64,000 nt of DNA from Acetivibrio thermocellus ATCC 27405 (GTDB taxonomy: Bacteria > Bacillota > Clostridia > Acetivibrionales > Acetivibrionaceae): contig NC_009012.1 in the NCBI RefSeq assembly GCF_000015865.1, forward strand, positions 1,488,001-1,552,000. Direction: 5' to 3'. The notes beneath the pieces were generated by a model, which saw nothing but the letters and a program-made list of their open reading frames with translations, was not told the DNA's origin and did not search any database. Below, piece by piece: positions 40,544 to 50,133 of this stretch (position 1 is the first letter of the stretch; the number at the start of each line of letters is the position of its first letter). Both the position numbers and the translations under genes were made by a program.

Positions 40544-41323
40544 TTATAAATTATACTGTGAAATTTTAATCGGTTTATTGGAATCTCCAAGTGTCTTTAC
40601 AAGAATAGTCTTAGGATTAAAAGAAGCATTCAGGTAAATATTAACCTCAAACAAATTCATTCCACCGTCTTTACCTGTTATTTCCGCTATACCGCTCACA
40701 TATTTTCTTGAGCTGTCATACAACTCTATCATAAGCATCTTGTTTTCCAAATTCACTTTTCCATATACTTTTAATATTTTTCCGTCCGCTTCACTTTCCC
40801 ATCCGTCCACAGTAAACTCCAAATCTCTGAAGTAGGATTTCTCCCCTAAATCCCGTACTTGGTTAACATAAGAAATATAAACCGTTCTTCTGGCACCGTC
40901 CCAGGAAACATCTGCTCCCGCATTCTCACTTACAAATCGTAACGGAACAAAAGTTCTTCCTCCCACGATCTCAGCCTCAGCATCAAGATTTACTTTGTAT
41001 CCGTTGACATAAGCAAAGGCTTTCCCTATTTCAATATAAATCTCGGTGGTATCATTGGTTGCCAGAATGGTACGGTTTACTCCGTTCCAGCTTATATCCA
41101 CACCAAGAGCTTCGAAAATCGCTCTGAAAGGCACCATCGTTCTTCCGTTTTTTATGTACGGAGCCACATCAAACTTAATTTCAACCCCATTTAGAAAAAC
41201 CTTTATTTCATCCGCCGAAGCATAACTGTTTTGTACGGCAAATGAGAAGCTTCCCGTAAAGCTAAATATAATCAAAATGCAAAATACCACAAGATATGAA
41301 AAAAACACTCTTATTTTTTTCAT
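40544..41323 (-). CDS. Copper amine oxidase N-terminal (stalk) domain protein
   Basis: 259 residues from ATG 41323 behind GGAGGAGG; an ATG six codons upstream overlaps that site. Signal peptide ~1-35 (VVFCILIIFSFTGSFSFA). Two copies of the stalk motif: IKFDVAPYIKNGRTMVPFRAIFEALG and an equivalent VNLDAEAEIVGGRTFVPLRFVSE, each followed by a VSWDGARRTVYI-type strand. A C-terminal beta domain (~155-259) is unassigned. These domains occur on many exported clostridial proteins and are not enzymes. Probable first gene of a unit with the CBM3 protein and bglB (120-base gap). Confidence 0.85.
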   Translation of the reverse strand: MKKIRVFFSYLVVFCILIIFSFTGSFSFAVQNSYASADEIKVFLNGVEIKFDVAPYIKNGRTMVPFRAIFEALGVDISWNGVNRTILATNDTTEIYIEIGKAFAYVNGYKVNLDAEAEIVGGRTFVPLRFVSENAGADVSWDGARRTVYISYVNQVRDLGEKSYFRDLEFTVDGWESEADGKILKVYGKVNLENKMLMIELYDSSRKYVSGIAEITGKDGGMNLFEVNIYLNASFNPKTILVKTLGDSNKPIKISQYNL

Positions 41324-41420
41324 AATCACCCTCCTCCACATTGAGATTTTGAGAACAACACATACACAGGATTTAGGACTCTTTCGGATTTAAGAATCTG
41401 TCCCACACTTTCCTGAATCT

Positions 41421-41583
41421 GTCTAATTAACTATTGGTCTAATCAACTATTGATTGAACGAAAGAAAAAATCAGAAATGAAATAAATTTATGCAGGCCTC
41501 GATGAAAGTTCTATCTAATAAACTATTATAAAGTTACATTTTCCCTTATATTAATTATATAACGAATTTGGTGTTTAAGTCAA
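41421..41583 (-). promoter_or_regulatory. Promoter and repeat-bearing leader of the stalk-CBM3-bglB unit
   Basis: Minus strand TTGACT (41583-41578), 18-base spacer, TATAAT (41559-41554): a strong SigA-type promoter about 230 bases upstream of the stalk gene. The leader holds a 16-base near-perfect tandem repeat (plus strand GTCTAATTAACTATTG at 41421-41436 and GTCTAATCAACTATTG at 41437-41452) and a related TCTAATAAACTATT at 41514-41527. These could be regulator sites. The rest of 41324-41728 has no gene. Confidence 0.6.
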
Positions 41584-41728
41584 CTTTATGCAAGTCTTTG
41601 TAATTATATTGACATATTTTGATTGAGCAAAATTTAGTAATAACAGTATAATAATGGTATTGTTATGTAAACCTAAATAAAGATTTGTAAAAAAAATAAT
41701 TTATTTTAAAAGGATTTAATTATCCTCA

Positions 41729-42271
41729 TTATTTTGATTTCATTGTAAGTCTTCCAAACTCAATTGTATACATAAAAAAAGCAAACAATGTGGAACCAAC
41801 TGCGATTATAACGGCAATATTAACTATTATATCCGAGTAAGGATTTGCAAACAGCCCCGATCTTACAAGTATAGTTAATACTATTGCCAGGAAAAAAACA
41901 ACTGTGGCAAACTTACCATACCAGTCAGCCTGTACAACAAAATTTACCTTCTTGTATATTAAAATACTGCCGATAATCATAAACGACTCTTTTGCAACAA
42001 CAATTATCAAAACCGGCAACGGTATAATATCCTGTATGGTAAGAATAGTCAATGCTGTCAACTGCATCAATTTGTCCGCCAATGGATCGGCAAGCTTTCC
42101 AAAGGACGTCACCATATTGAATTTTCTCGCAATTATTCCATCCAATACATCAGTAACTCCCGCCAAAAGAAACAAAATCACGGCAACGGTATATCGTTCA
42201 TTATAGAGGTAGTATCCAAAAAACGGTATAAAAACAAATCTTATGGCAGTCAATATATTTGGAATATTCAC
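41729..42271 (-). CDS. pgsA: CDP-diacylglycerol-glycerol-3-phosphate phosphatidyltransferase
   Basis: 180 residues, GTG start behind GGTGGTG. Makes phosphatidylglycerophosphate at the membrane. The CDP-alcohol phosphatidyltransferase signature is complete: DGIIAR, then SFGKLADPLADK, giving the DGxxAR-x8-GxxxD-xxxD pattern. About five or six membrane segments. N-terminus MNIPNILTAIRF is typical of PgsA. It is 31 bases downstream of the thioesterase stop, probably co-transcribed. Confidence 0.93.
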   Translation of the reverse strand: MNIPNILTAIRFVFIPFFGYYLYNERYTVAVILFLLAGVTDVLDGIIARKFNMVTSFGKLADPLADKLMQLTALTILTIQDIIPLPVLIIVVAKESFMIIGSILIYKKVNFVVQADWYGKFATVVFFLAIVLTILVRSGLFANPYSDIIVNIAVIIAVGSTLFAFFMYTIEFGRLTMKSK

Positions 42272-42302
42272 CTATTCACCACCTTAAAAAAATTATAACA
42301 AT

Positions 42303-42719
42303 TTATAAAACAGCCTTATTTAACAATTCAAAAATATCCGGTGCATGTTTTTTAATATTTACAGGCTTAAGATTTTTGTTTGTCCATGCATGCACCGTCT
42401 CCCCCGTTGTTATCAGCGAATTGTCACAACATTTAAAAACCTCGTAGTAAAACGTTACCCTCGTATAAGACATTTGCCTGATACAAGTTTTTACAATGAG
42501 CCTGTCCTCATATCTTGCCGCGCCTTTGTATCTGCATGTAAGTTCAATCAGGGGAAGCATAAAACCTCTTTCTTCAATTTTTGAATAGGACATTCCCAAA
42601 TTTTTTATAAAATCCGTCCTTGCCGCCTCAAACCAGATAGGATAGTTCGAATGATGAACTATTCCCATCCGGTCTGTTTCAGCATATCTTACAATAATCT
42701 CCGTCTCCGATATGAACAA
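42303..42719 (-). CDS. Acyl-CoA thioesterase, 4HBT (YbgC/FadM) family
   Basis: 138 residues from a TTG start with AAGGTGA upstream. Hotdog-fold signature VRYAETDRMGIVHHSNYPIWFEAARTDF carries the catalytic Asp of the YbgC/4-hydroxybenzoyl-CoA thioesterase type (xTDxxGxVHHxxY). It hydrolyses acyl-CoA thioesters; the physiological substrate is unknown. Placement next to pgsA suggests lipid metabolism. Confidence 0.88.
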   Translation of the reverse strand: MFISETEIIVRYAETDRMGIVHHSNYPIWFEAARTDFIKNLGMSYSKIEERGFMLPLIELTCRYKGAARYEDRLIVKTCIRQMSYTRVTFYYEVFKCCDNSLITTGETVHAWTNKNLKPVNIKKHAPDIFELLNKAVL

Positions 42720-42840
42720 TGCTTATTCACCTTACCATAATATACAGCTCTTTATTATTATAAAAATATTATAAATAAAAATTATAAAAAATAATTGCGT
42801 AACAACTAAAGCAAATCAAATTGCATTCTGACGCTTATTA

Positions 42841-43815
42841 TTATAATGCTAATATTTTGCTAAGCTGAATCAAATCTTCCGAAATGGTCTTTTTAACCTG
42901 CAAAGCTTCTTCCAAATCCATATCACCTATCTGGTTGTCCTTAAAGACAATTACTCTGTTACGCTTGTTTTCCATCAAAACTTCAACAGCCTTCGCTCCC
43001 ATCTGACTTGCCATTACTCTGTCGTATACAGTGGGACTGCCTCCCCTTTGTATATGACCCAGTATGGTGGCTCTGGCTTCAATACCCGTCTTTTCCGTAA
43101 TCTCTTTCGCGATCTCGATGGCTTTGCCTTCTCCCCCTTCGGCAACTATAACAAGGTAGTGCTTTTTGCCTCTGTTCCTTCCCTCAATTATGGGCTTTAT
43201 GACATCGGTATCCATATCAAAAGGTTTCTCAGGCAGAACGACAGCCTCAGCACCTCCGGAAATACTTACATTCACAGCAATATATCCGGCATGTCTTCCC
43301 ATAACTTCCAGCACACTGCATCTTTCATGGGAATATGCAGTATCGCGTATCTTGTCTATCGCATCCTGGACAGTGTTCATGGCGGTATCAAAACCTATGG
43401 TATAATCGGTGCAACCAATGTCATTATCAATCGTCCCGGGTATTCCTATGACATTAAGTCCAAGTTTGCTGATGTCTCTTGCTCCTCTGTAAGAACCGTC
43501 ACCGCCTATTACCACAAGAGCGTCAATACCAAATACTTTTGCCATGGACATGGCTTTTTTAAGTCCTTCCTCGGTCTTAAACTGGGGTGATCTGGCTGTC
43601 TGGAGAATGGTACCTCCCCTGTGAATTATATCTCCCACTGATCTTGCCGTCAGTTCTTCAATATCTCCGTTTATAAGACCGTTAAAACCCTTTCTTATTC
43701 CCAAAACCTTAAAGCCATAATACAGTCCTGTTCTCACAACCGACCTTATGGCCGCATTCATTCCGGGAGCGTCTCCACCGCTTGTCAAAACTCCAATCGT
43801 TCTTACACTGCTCAT
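42841..43815 (-). CDS. pfkA: ATP-dependent 6-phosphofructokinase
   Basis: 324 residues, the size of bacterial PfkA. Phosphorylates fructose 6-phosphate. TSGGDAPGMNAAIR (11-24), ATP loop GGDGS (104-108) with the Gly that favours ATP over pyrophosphate, catalytic TIDND (128-132, Asp130), MGRHAGYIA, and GHIQRGGSPT. A conserved Arg-rich effector site is present. C. thermocellum also uses a PPi-dependent enzyme, so the share of flux through this one is uncertain. GGAGGG precedes the ATG. Confidence 0.96.
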   Translation of the reverse strand: MSSVRTIGVLTSGGDAPGMNAAIRSVVRTGLYYGFKVLGIRKGFNGLINGDIEELTARSVGDIIHRGGTILQTARSPQFKTEEGLKKAMSMAKVFGIDALVVIGGDGSYRGARDISKLGLNVIGIPGTIDNDIGCTDYTIGFDTAMNTVQDAIDKIRDTAYSHERCSVLEVMGRHAGYIAVNVSISGGAEAVVLPEKPFDMDTDVIKPIIEGRNRGKKHYLVIVAEGGEGKAIEIAKEITEKTGIEARATILGHIQRGGSPTVYDRVMASQMGAKAVEVLMENKRNRVIVFKDNQIGDMDLEEALQVKKTISEDLIQLSKILAL

Positions 43816-43844
43816 CTACGACAACCCTCCTTAATAGTATTAAA

Positions 43845-43871
43845 CCCGTGTTTTAAGAGGCTAAACACGGG
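43845..43871 (-). terminator. Hairpin between the 65-residue gene and pfkA
   Basis: Minus strand CCCGTGTTTA-GCCTCT-TAAAACACGGG followed by TTTAATA, a stem of 9-10 pairs with a weak U-run. It may partly terminate before pfkA or stabilise a processed end. Confidence 0.5.
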
Positions 43872-43900
43872 ATAATAAAAAAAACTATATTAACTTTAAC

Positions 43901-44098
43901 TCAATATCCCTTTTCAATTATTACACTATGGGCCTCTTCCACTTCGGCTTCAGGGACTAAAACTTCGTAATAGTTGTCATTATTGTCGTGATTTTTGCTG
44001 ATAGGTCTTAATTTAACCAAAATCCCTTCGCTCGTCAACAATTCCTGCATCGTAGTGGCGATCTCTTTGCTTTGAGCCATATACACCACTGTCCACAT
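43901..44098 (-). CDS. Small DUF2007-like protein
   Basis: 65 residues: MWTVVYMAQSKEIATTMQEL, then EGILVKLRPIS, and a YYEVLVPEAEVEEAHSVI end. This resembles the putative-signal-transducing-protein family (DUF2007), ferredoxin-like ACT-type small domains. Soluble, no motifs for an enzyme. It lies between mtrB and pfkA with gaps of 21 and 85 bases. A GGGGCG site lies nine bases upstream. Function unknown. Confidence 0.65.
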   Translation of the reverse strand: MWTVVYMAQSKEIATTMQELLTSEGILVKLRPISKNHDNNDNYYEVLVPEAEVEEAHSVIIEKGY

Positions 44099-44119
44099 AT
44101 AAACACGCCCCTTTTTACG

Positions 44120-44353
44120 TTATTCACCGGAATAAACTTCTCCATGCCTGCTCAGTATCCTGGCTTTTCCTCTGATTTTTATCGCAGAAGTATTATCGGT
44201 AAACTGGGCAATAAGAACTTCACCCTTATCCAGTTTCTCGGTATGGTGGAACTTCGTATCTTTACCTCTGGTAAGGCCAATAATATTCACACCATTTTCT
44301 TCAGCCTTAATCACAATATAATCCTCATATATTCTTTCCATATTCGAATCCAA
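44120..44353 (-). CDS. mtrB: trp RNA-binding attenuation protein TRAP
   Basis: 77 residues from TTG 44353, which lies five bases after AGGTGGT; an upstream ATG at 44371 has no site and gives a longer N-terminus than known TRAPs. The core is nearly identical in layout to B. subtilis Mtr[17 protein letters not shown] and [27 protein letters not shown]-contact residues Lys37, Lys56 and Arg58 of B. subtilis correspond to K40, K59 and R61 here. The 11-mer ring binds (G/U)AG repeats when charged with tryptophan and regulates trp genes. No trp gene or anti-TRAP is in this window; its neighbours are dnaE and pfkA. Confidence 0.93.
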   Translation of the reverse strand: MDSNMERIYEDYIVIKAEENGVNIIGLTRGKDTKFHHTEKLDKGEVLIAQFTDNTSAIKIRGKARILSRHGEVYSGE

Positions 44354-44420
44354 AGAGAACCACCTCGACATAACTATATATTAATTTGCACCAAAAATCA
44401 ATATGAATTTTAGGCAAAGG

Positions 44421-47400
44421 TTACGAGACTTTGACATTTTCCTCCCCTATAAGTAACTTCAATTCATTAATCACGGTGTCATTAAGGCTTACCCAGCAAT
44501 CCCTTTCCAACACCTTGATCTTTTTTTGGCTTTCATTGTAAAGGCATACAGGAGTGTTCCCACCAAAAAACTTCAGCATGCAAATTATTGATTCCATCAG
44601 CTCGTTGTCAATGTTATCGTCCACTCTCAAATAAAGCTTTACCACTTTTCTTTTCAGCGGATTTGCGCCGTCTTCTTTTCTTAACGGCCTTACTTCCTCG
44701 CATATTATTTTTGGCTGTTCCTCTTCTTTTATACTTATACTTCCTTTTATCAGAACAATGTTTTCCACCTCCAGAAGGTTCGAAAACCTCTCCAAAACAG
44801 CAGGAAAAACTATTATCTCCATTGTGCCATACAAATCTTCCAATGTCACAAAAGCCATCAAATTGTTATTCTTCGTGGTTTTTGTCTTCCTTGAAGTAAT
44901 TATTCCCCCAACCGTCACAGTCATACCGTCTTTTAAACCTTTGTTTCCTTCAACAGTTATTACCTCACCGTTTTCATCCGCATCCGACACCATATCCTTG
45001 CTGTACAATGTAACCACTTCACTGAATTCCTTTTCAAATTCACTCAAAGGATGTCCCGATATATAAAGGCCCAGCATTTCCTTTTCCATTGACAGAAGTA
45101 TCTTCTGCGAATATTCGGGAATATCGGGATAAATATCTTCATCTTCCGGATATAGCTGATGCTTCTCATCCTTTTTGCCATCCTCGGTGTTAAGTGCCAT
45201 GTCAAATATGGAAAGCTGGCCTTCCATGCTCTTTTTCCTCTGGCTGGATATTCCTTCCATCATTTTCTCATAAGCATTCATAAGCCTTGAACGGTATACT
45301 CCCATTGAATCAAAAGCTCCGCTCTTTATGAGGCTTTCAATGCATCTTTTGTTTACATCCTTTCCGTCAACTCTCTCCAAAAAGTTCCTGAAACTTTTAT
45401 AGTTTCCGTTTATATTCCTTTCATCAATAATTGACCTGACTGCATTCTCACCGACATTTTTAACCGCTGCAAGCCCAAATCTTATCTTTCCGTTCACAAC
45501 GGTAAATCTGACATCGCTTTCATTTATATCCGGAGGAAGTACTTCAATACCCAGCTTGCGGCACTCATGCACATACTGGGATATTTTATCGCTGCTTCCC
45601 ATAAAACTGTTTAAAAGCGCTGCAATAAATTCCACAGGATAATAACATTTGAGCCATGCAGTTTGATACGCTATAACTGCATAAGCAGCTGCATGGGATT
45701 TGTTAAACGCATAGCTTGCAAAGTCCATCATCTCATCAAATATTTTGTTTGCTGTCTCTTCATCCACACCGTTTCTGACAGCTCCCTTTACTATAATATT
45801 TCCATTATCGTCATCTATTCCATAAATAAAATTTTTTCTCTCCTGTTCCATTACACTGACCTTTTTCTTGGCCATTGCACGCCTTACAAGATCGGACCTT
45901 CCCATTGAGTAACCGGCAAGGTCGCGGACTATCTGCATTACCTGCTCCTGATAAACCATGCATCCATAAGTTACATTCAGTATGTTTTCCAGCAAAGGAT
46001 GGTCATACTTTACAAGCTCCGGATTGTTTTTGTTTCTAAGATATCTTGGAATCTGATCCATAGGACCCGGCCGATACAGGGATATGCCGGCTATTATATC
46101 TTCCAGAGACGCCGGCTGAAGCTCCTTCATGAACTGGGTCATACCCGCACTTTCCAATTGGAACACTCCCGCCGTCCGTCCCTCTCCTATGAGTTTGAAC
46201 ACATTTGGGTCATCCATTTGAAGCTCGTCAATTTTTACATCTATATTGTGATTCTTCTTTATAAGAGCCACCGCATCCCTTATTACCGTAAGAGTCCTAA
46301 GTCCCAGAAAGTCCATCTTGAGAAGTCCCAGTTCCTCCAAAATTCCCATGGGAAATTGAGTCGTGATACTGTCCTCACTCCTTTGAAGGGGAACATATTC
46401 CGTCAGAGGTTCCCGGGAAATAACCACTCCCGCGGCATGGGTGGAAGCATGTCTCGGCATGCCTTCAAGAAGCTTTGCGGTATCAATCAGCTCCTTTACC
46501 CTTTCATCATCATTATACCTCTGGCGAAGCTCGGGATTTAGCTCCATGGCCTTTTCTATACTCATGCCAATCTGAAAAGGTATCATTTTGGCAATGGCAT
46601 CAACCTCTCCATAGGGTATGTCAAGGGCTCTTCCCACATCCCGTATAACCGCTCTTGCAGCCATGGTTCCAAAAGTAATTATCTGTGCAACCCTGTCCTT
46701 TCCATACTTTTCGACAACATAATCTATAACTTCCTGCCTTCTTTCGAAGCAAAAGTCTATGTCGATATCCGGCATGCTTATTCTCTCCGGATTTAAAAAT
46801 CTCTCAAACAGAAGATTGTACTTTAACGGATCAATATTTGTAATTCCAAGGCAGTAGGCCACAAAACTTCCGGCCGCGGAACCCCTTCCGGGTCCCACCA
46901 TTATCCCTTTTTCCTTTGCATATCTGATAAAATCGCTCACAATGAGGAAATAATCCACATAACCCATCTGCTTTATTACCGAAAGCTCATATTCAAGCCT
47001 GTTTATTTTCTCCTCATCCCGGTTGTCTTTTCCGTAAATTCTTTCAAATCCCTCATAGCACAGGGCCCTTAGATATTCGAAAGGGTCTTTTCCGTCCGGC
47101 ACGTCAAATTTGGGCAGGTGCAGCTTGTTAAACTCAAGCTCGACATTGCACATGTCCGCAATCCTTACGGTATTTGAAATTGCTTCGGGAATGTTTCTGA
47201 AAAGACTGATCATTTCTTCAGGGGACTTTATATAAAAATCATCCGAAGAAAACCTCATTCTGTCTTCGTCATTGATACTCTTTCCCGTTTGTATGCAAAG
47301 AAGGATTTCATGGGCACGGGCATCCTCTCTTCTAAGATAATGGGCGTCATTGGTGGCAACAAGGGGTATTCCCGTTTCCCTGCTAAGCTTTATAAGCTGC

Positions 47401-47966
47401 TGGTTGACTATGTTCTGCTCTTCGATACCGTTCATCTGAAGCTCAAGATAAAAATTATCCTGTCCGAAAATGCTGTTGAGCTTAAGTGCCAGCTCCTTTG
47501 CCTTTTCATAATTGTTGTTTAAAATCGCTTTGGGTATGTCTCCGGAAAGGCAGGCACTCATAGCAATCAAGCCTTCACTGTATTTTTCGAGAACTTCCAT
47601 GTCAACCCTGGGTTTATAGTAAAATCCTTCGGTAAAACCTATGGATACAATTTTCATCAGATTTTTGTATCCCGTATTATTTTTTGCCAAAAGCACCATA
47701 TGACCGGGATCCGAATCCCAGCCTCCCTGTTTGTCAAACCTTGACCCTTTGGCAGTATATATTTCACACCCAAGTATGGGTTTTATTCCATTATTGACGG
47801 CTTCCTTGTAAAAATCAACAACTCCGTACATTACACCATGGTCGGTTATTGCTATACTGTCCATTCCCAGCTCTTTTGTACGCCTTATGAGGTCCTTTAT
47901 TCTGTTTGCCCCGTCCAAAAGACTGTATTCAGTATGGACATGAAGGTGTACAAATTTCTGCAACAT
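44421..47966 (-). CDS. dnaE: DNA polymerase III alpha subunit DnaE
   Basis: 1181 residues from ATG 47966 (AAGGGTG upstream); the extra 21 codons back to 48029 lack a site. PHP domain at the N-terminus (FVHLHVHTEYSLLDG, SIAITDHGVMYG). Polymerase core with GPGRGSAAGS and catalytic PDIDIDF, HASTHAAGVV, and MDFLGLRTLTV. Helix-hairpin-helix region, then OB-fold (VTVGGIITSRKTKT) and C-terminal domain. DnaE-type, without the exonuclease insert of PolC; in Firmicutes it works alongside PolC. Upstream of mtrB by 67 bases. Confidence 0.97.
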   Translation of the reverse strand: MLQKFVHLHVHTEYSLLDGANRIKDLIRRTKELGMDSIAITDHGVMYGVVDFYKEAVNNGIKPILGCEIYTAKGSRFDKQGGWDSDPGHMVLLAKNNTGYKNLMKIVSIGFTEGFYYKPRVDMEVLEKYSEGLIAMSACLSGDIPKAILNNNYEKAKELALKLNSIFGQDNFYLELQMNGIEEQNIVNQQLIKLSRETGIPLVATNDAHYLRREDARAHEILLCIQTGKSINDEDRMRFSSDDFYIKSPEEMISLFRNIPEAISNTVRIADMCNVELEFNKLHLPKFDVPDGKDPFEYLRALCYEGFERIYGKDNRDEEKINRLEYELSVIKQMGYVDYFLIVSDFIRYAKEKGIMVGPGRGSAAGSFVAYCLGITNIDPLKYNLLFERFLNPERISMPDIDIDFCFERRQEVIDYVVEKYGKDRVAQIITFGTMAARAVIRDVGRALDIPYGEVDAIAKMIPFQIGMSIEKAMELNPELRQRYNDDERVKELIDTAKLLEGMPRHASTHAAGVVISREPLTEYVPLQRSEDSITTQFPMGILEELGLLKMDFLGLRTLTVIRDAVALIKKNHNIDVKIDELQMDDPNVFKLIGEGRTAGVFQLESAGMTQFMKELQPASLEDIIAGISLYRPGPMDQIPRYLRNKNNPELVKYDHPLLENILNVTYGCMVYQEQVMQIVRDLAGYSMGRSDLVRRAMAKKKVSVMEQERKNFIYGIDDDNGNIIVKGAVRNGVDEETANKIFDEMMDFASYAFNKSHAAAYAVIAYQTAWLKCYYPVEFIAALLNSFMGSSDKISQYVHECRKLGIEVLPPDINESDVRFTVVNGKIRFGLAAVKNVGENAVRSIIDERNINGNYKSFRNFLERVDGKDVNKRCIESLIKSGAFDSMGVYRSRLMNAYEKMMEGISSQRKKSMEGQLSIFDMALNTEDGKKDEKHQLYPEDEDIYPDIPEYSQKILLSMEKEMLGLYISGHPLSEFEKEFSEVVTLYSKDMVSDADENGEVITVEGNKGLKDGMTVTVGGIITSRKTKTTKNNNLMAFVTLEDLYGTMEIIVFPAVLERFSNLLEVENIVLIKGSISIKEEEQPKIICEEVRPLRKEDGANPLKRKVVKLYLRVDDNIDNELMESIICMLKFFGGNTPVCLYNESQKKIKVLERDCWVSLNDTVINELKLLIGEENVKVS

Positions 47967-48210
47967 TATCACCCTTCGTATTATCATCCATCGGCATATT
48001 TTTCGGTATATTATAAAAAATATTTTCATGAATATTCATGAAAACTTACGGCATTCAAATCATGTAAACTTCACAACAAATATCACGTTTTTTTATTTTC
48101 AATTATAACGAATATTTTTGGCTGTTATATTTAATTATAACACACTATAAAACACGGTAAACAAATTACTTTTTAAAATGATAAATTATTAAAAATCTCA
48201 AAACAAATAA

Positions 48211-48256
48211 TGTGCATGCAGCACCTTTAACAACGGAAGGTGACGCATGCACATAT
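48211..48256 (-). terminator. Terminator after pgcA
   Basis: Minus strand TGTGCATGC-TCACCTT / AAGGTG-TGCATGCACA, a long imperfect stem, followed by TTATTTGTTTTG. Located about 35 bases past the pgcA stop. Confidence 0.7.
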
Positions 48257-48289
48257 TTTTCATGCCAAAATATACAATATATTTTACAA

Positions 48290-50026
48290 TCAGTCTTTAA
48301 GAAGCGGTTCTATAACTGACAGTACATTATCCTGCAAATGTTTCAATTTCTCTTTTGCAGCATCCATACTCTTTTCTGTAACACCATAATAAATCTTTAT
48401 TTTCGGCTCTGTGCCGGAAGGTCTTATACAGAACCAGGCTTTATCCTTAAGCTCATAATACAACACATCCGACTCAACAAGTGTAAGTTTCTCTTTCGCA
48501 CCCGTTGCCACTTCATACCGTTCACTTGTCAAATAGTCCCTTACGGCAACGGCTTCATATTCTCCAAATTTTACAACTCTGTTTTCTCTAAGGTTTTTCA
48601 TAGCCGACTTTATCTTTTCCACGCCGTCTTTTCCCTTGAGAGTAAACGAAGTAATTCCTTCAAGAGTGTATCCATATTTCTCAAGTAACTCCATCAGTCC
48701 CTCGTAAAGAGTCAGACCTCTTGATTTGTAATAAGCCGCCATTTCGGCAATAAGCATGGATGCAACAACAGCGTCCTTGTCTCTTGCAAAAGTTCCTGCA
48801 AGGTATCCATAGCTTTCTTCAAAACCAAAAAGATATTTTTTGTCTCCAAACTCATCCAGCTGCTTAATTTTCTCGCCTATAAACTTAAATCCCGTCAAAA
48901 CTTCCACAAGTTCCACATTGTAAGCATCAGTAATAGCTCTGGCAAGCTCCGTTGTAACTATTGTCTTTACGACAAATCCGTTTTCAGGAAGCTCTCCTCT
49001 TTGCTTCTTTTGAGACAGTATGTACTCAAGCAGCAAACAACCCGTCTGATTACCCGTAAGAGGCACATACTCGCCTTCTTTGTTTCTTACGACAATACCC
49101 ACTCTGTCACAGTCAGGGTCGGTACCTATGATAAGGTCAACATTTTCTTTTTTTGCCAGCTCAATGGCAAGCTCAAACGCTTCCCTTTCCTCCGGATTGG
49201 GTGATTTTACCGTGGAAAATTCGCTGTCCGGAAGCTCCTGTTCTTTGACCACAAGTACATTTTTAAATCCAATTTCGTCAAGTATTCTTCTTACAGGTTT
49301 GTTTCCTGCGCCATGCAACGGCGTGTACACTATTTTGAAAGTTTTGCCTATTTCTGCAGCCAGTTCAGGGTTTGCAGAAAGAGTTTTTAATTTCGATATA
49401 TACTCATCGTCAATTTCCTTGCCTATAATCCTGAGCAAACCCTTCTCTATCGCTTCGTCCTTTTCCATAACCTTAACCTGAGTTATATCCTCAATTTTAT
49501 TTATATAGGATATAACTTTGTTTGATGCCTCTACAGGAAGTTGTCCCCCGTCTTCTCCATAAACTTTGTATCCATTATACTCCTTGGGATTATGGCTCGC
49601 CGTAATAACCACACCGGCAGCTGCATTTAAATGCCTTACGGTAAAAGAAAGTTCCGGTGTTGGTCTCAATTCATCAAAAAGAAACGCTTTTATGCCGTTT
49701 CCCGCAAAAACCTTGGCAGCTTCCAAAGCAAATTCCGGGGATTTGTAACGGGAATCATAAGCAATTGCTATTCCCCTGTCTTGCAATCCAAGACTCTTTA
49801 TATAATCCGCAAGTCCCTGGGAAGCTTTTCTGACGGTGTAAATATTGATTCTGTTGGTCCCGGCACCGATAATTCCCCTAAGTCCGCCGGTACCAAATTC
49901 CAAATCCTTGTAAAACCTCTCTTCTATTTCCTTCGGATTGTCTTTAATACTCAAAAGTTCTTTCTTTGTTTCCGCATCAAAATAATCATTCTCCACCCAA
50001 AATTTATAAAGCGCGCTACTTCGCAT
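48290..50026 (-). CDS. pgcA: Phosphoglucomutase/phosphomannomutase
   Basis: 578 residues, alpha-D-phosphohexomutase family of the PgcA type. Interconverts glucose 1-phosphate and glucose 6-phosphate, which links cellodextrin phosphorolysis to glycolysis. Phosphoserine loop TASHNPKEYNGYK (Ser144), metal loop DPDCDRVGI, sugar-binding GFEESYGYLAG, and phosphate-binding RPSGTEPKIKIYYG. Full length. The ATG follows AGAGGGAGAG. Single-gene unit bounded by a strong downstream hairpin. Confidence 0.95.
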   Translation of the reverse strand: MRSSALYKFWVENDYFDAETKKELLSIKDNPKEIEERFYKDLEFGTGGLRGIIGAGTNRINIYTVRKASQGLADYIKSLGLQDRGIAIAYDSRYKSPEFALEAAKVFAGNGIKAFLFDELRPTPELSFTVRHLNAAAGVVITASHNPKEYNGYKVYGEDGGQLPVEASNKVISYINKIEDITQVKVMEKDEAIEKGLLRIIGKEIDDEYISKLKTLSANPELAAEIGKTFKIVYTPLHGAGNKPVRRILDEIGFKNVLVVKEQELPDSEFSTVKSPNPEEREAFELAIELAKKENVDLIIGTDPDCDRVGIVVRNKEGEYVPLTGNQTGCLLLEYILSQKKQRGELPENGFVVKTIVTTELARAITDAYNVELVEVLTGFKFIGEKIKQLDEFGDKKYLFGFEESYGYLAGTFARDKDAVVASMLIAEMAAYYKSRGLTLYEGLMELLEKYGYTLEGITSFTLKGKDGVEKIKSAMKNLRENRVVKFGEYEAVAVRDYLTSERYEVATGAKEKLTLVESDVLYYELKDKAWFCIRPSGTEPKIKIYYGVTEKSMDAAKEKLKHLQDNVLSVIEPLLKD

Positions 50027-50133
50027 ATATTTCTCTCCCTCTATAAAAAATTAATTCATTGATTTCGCATAAATGCTTTTTCTCCTTCCCTAGTATACCA
50101 CATTTTATCCATATTACAATATAAATATTACGT

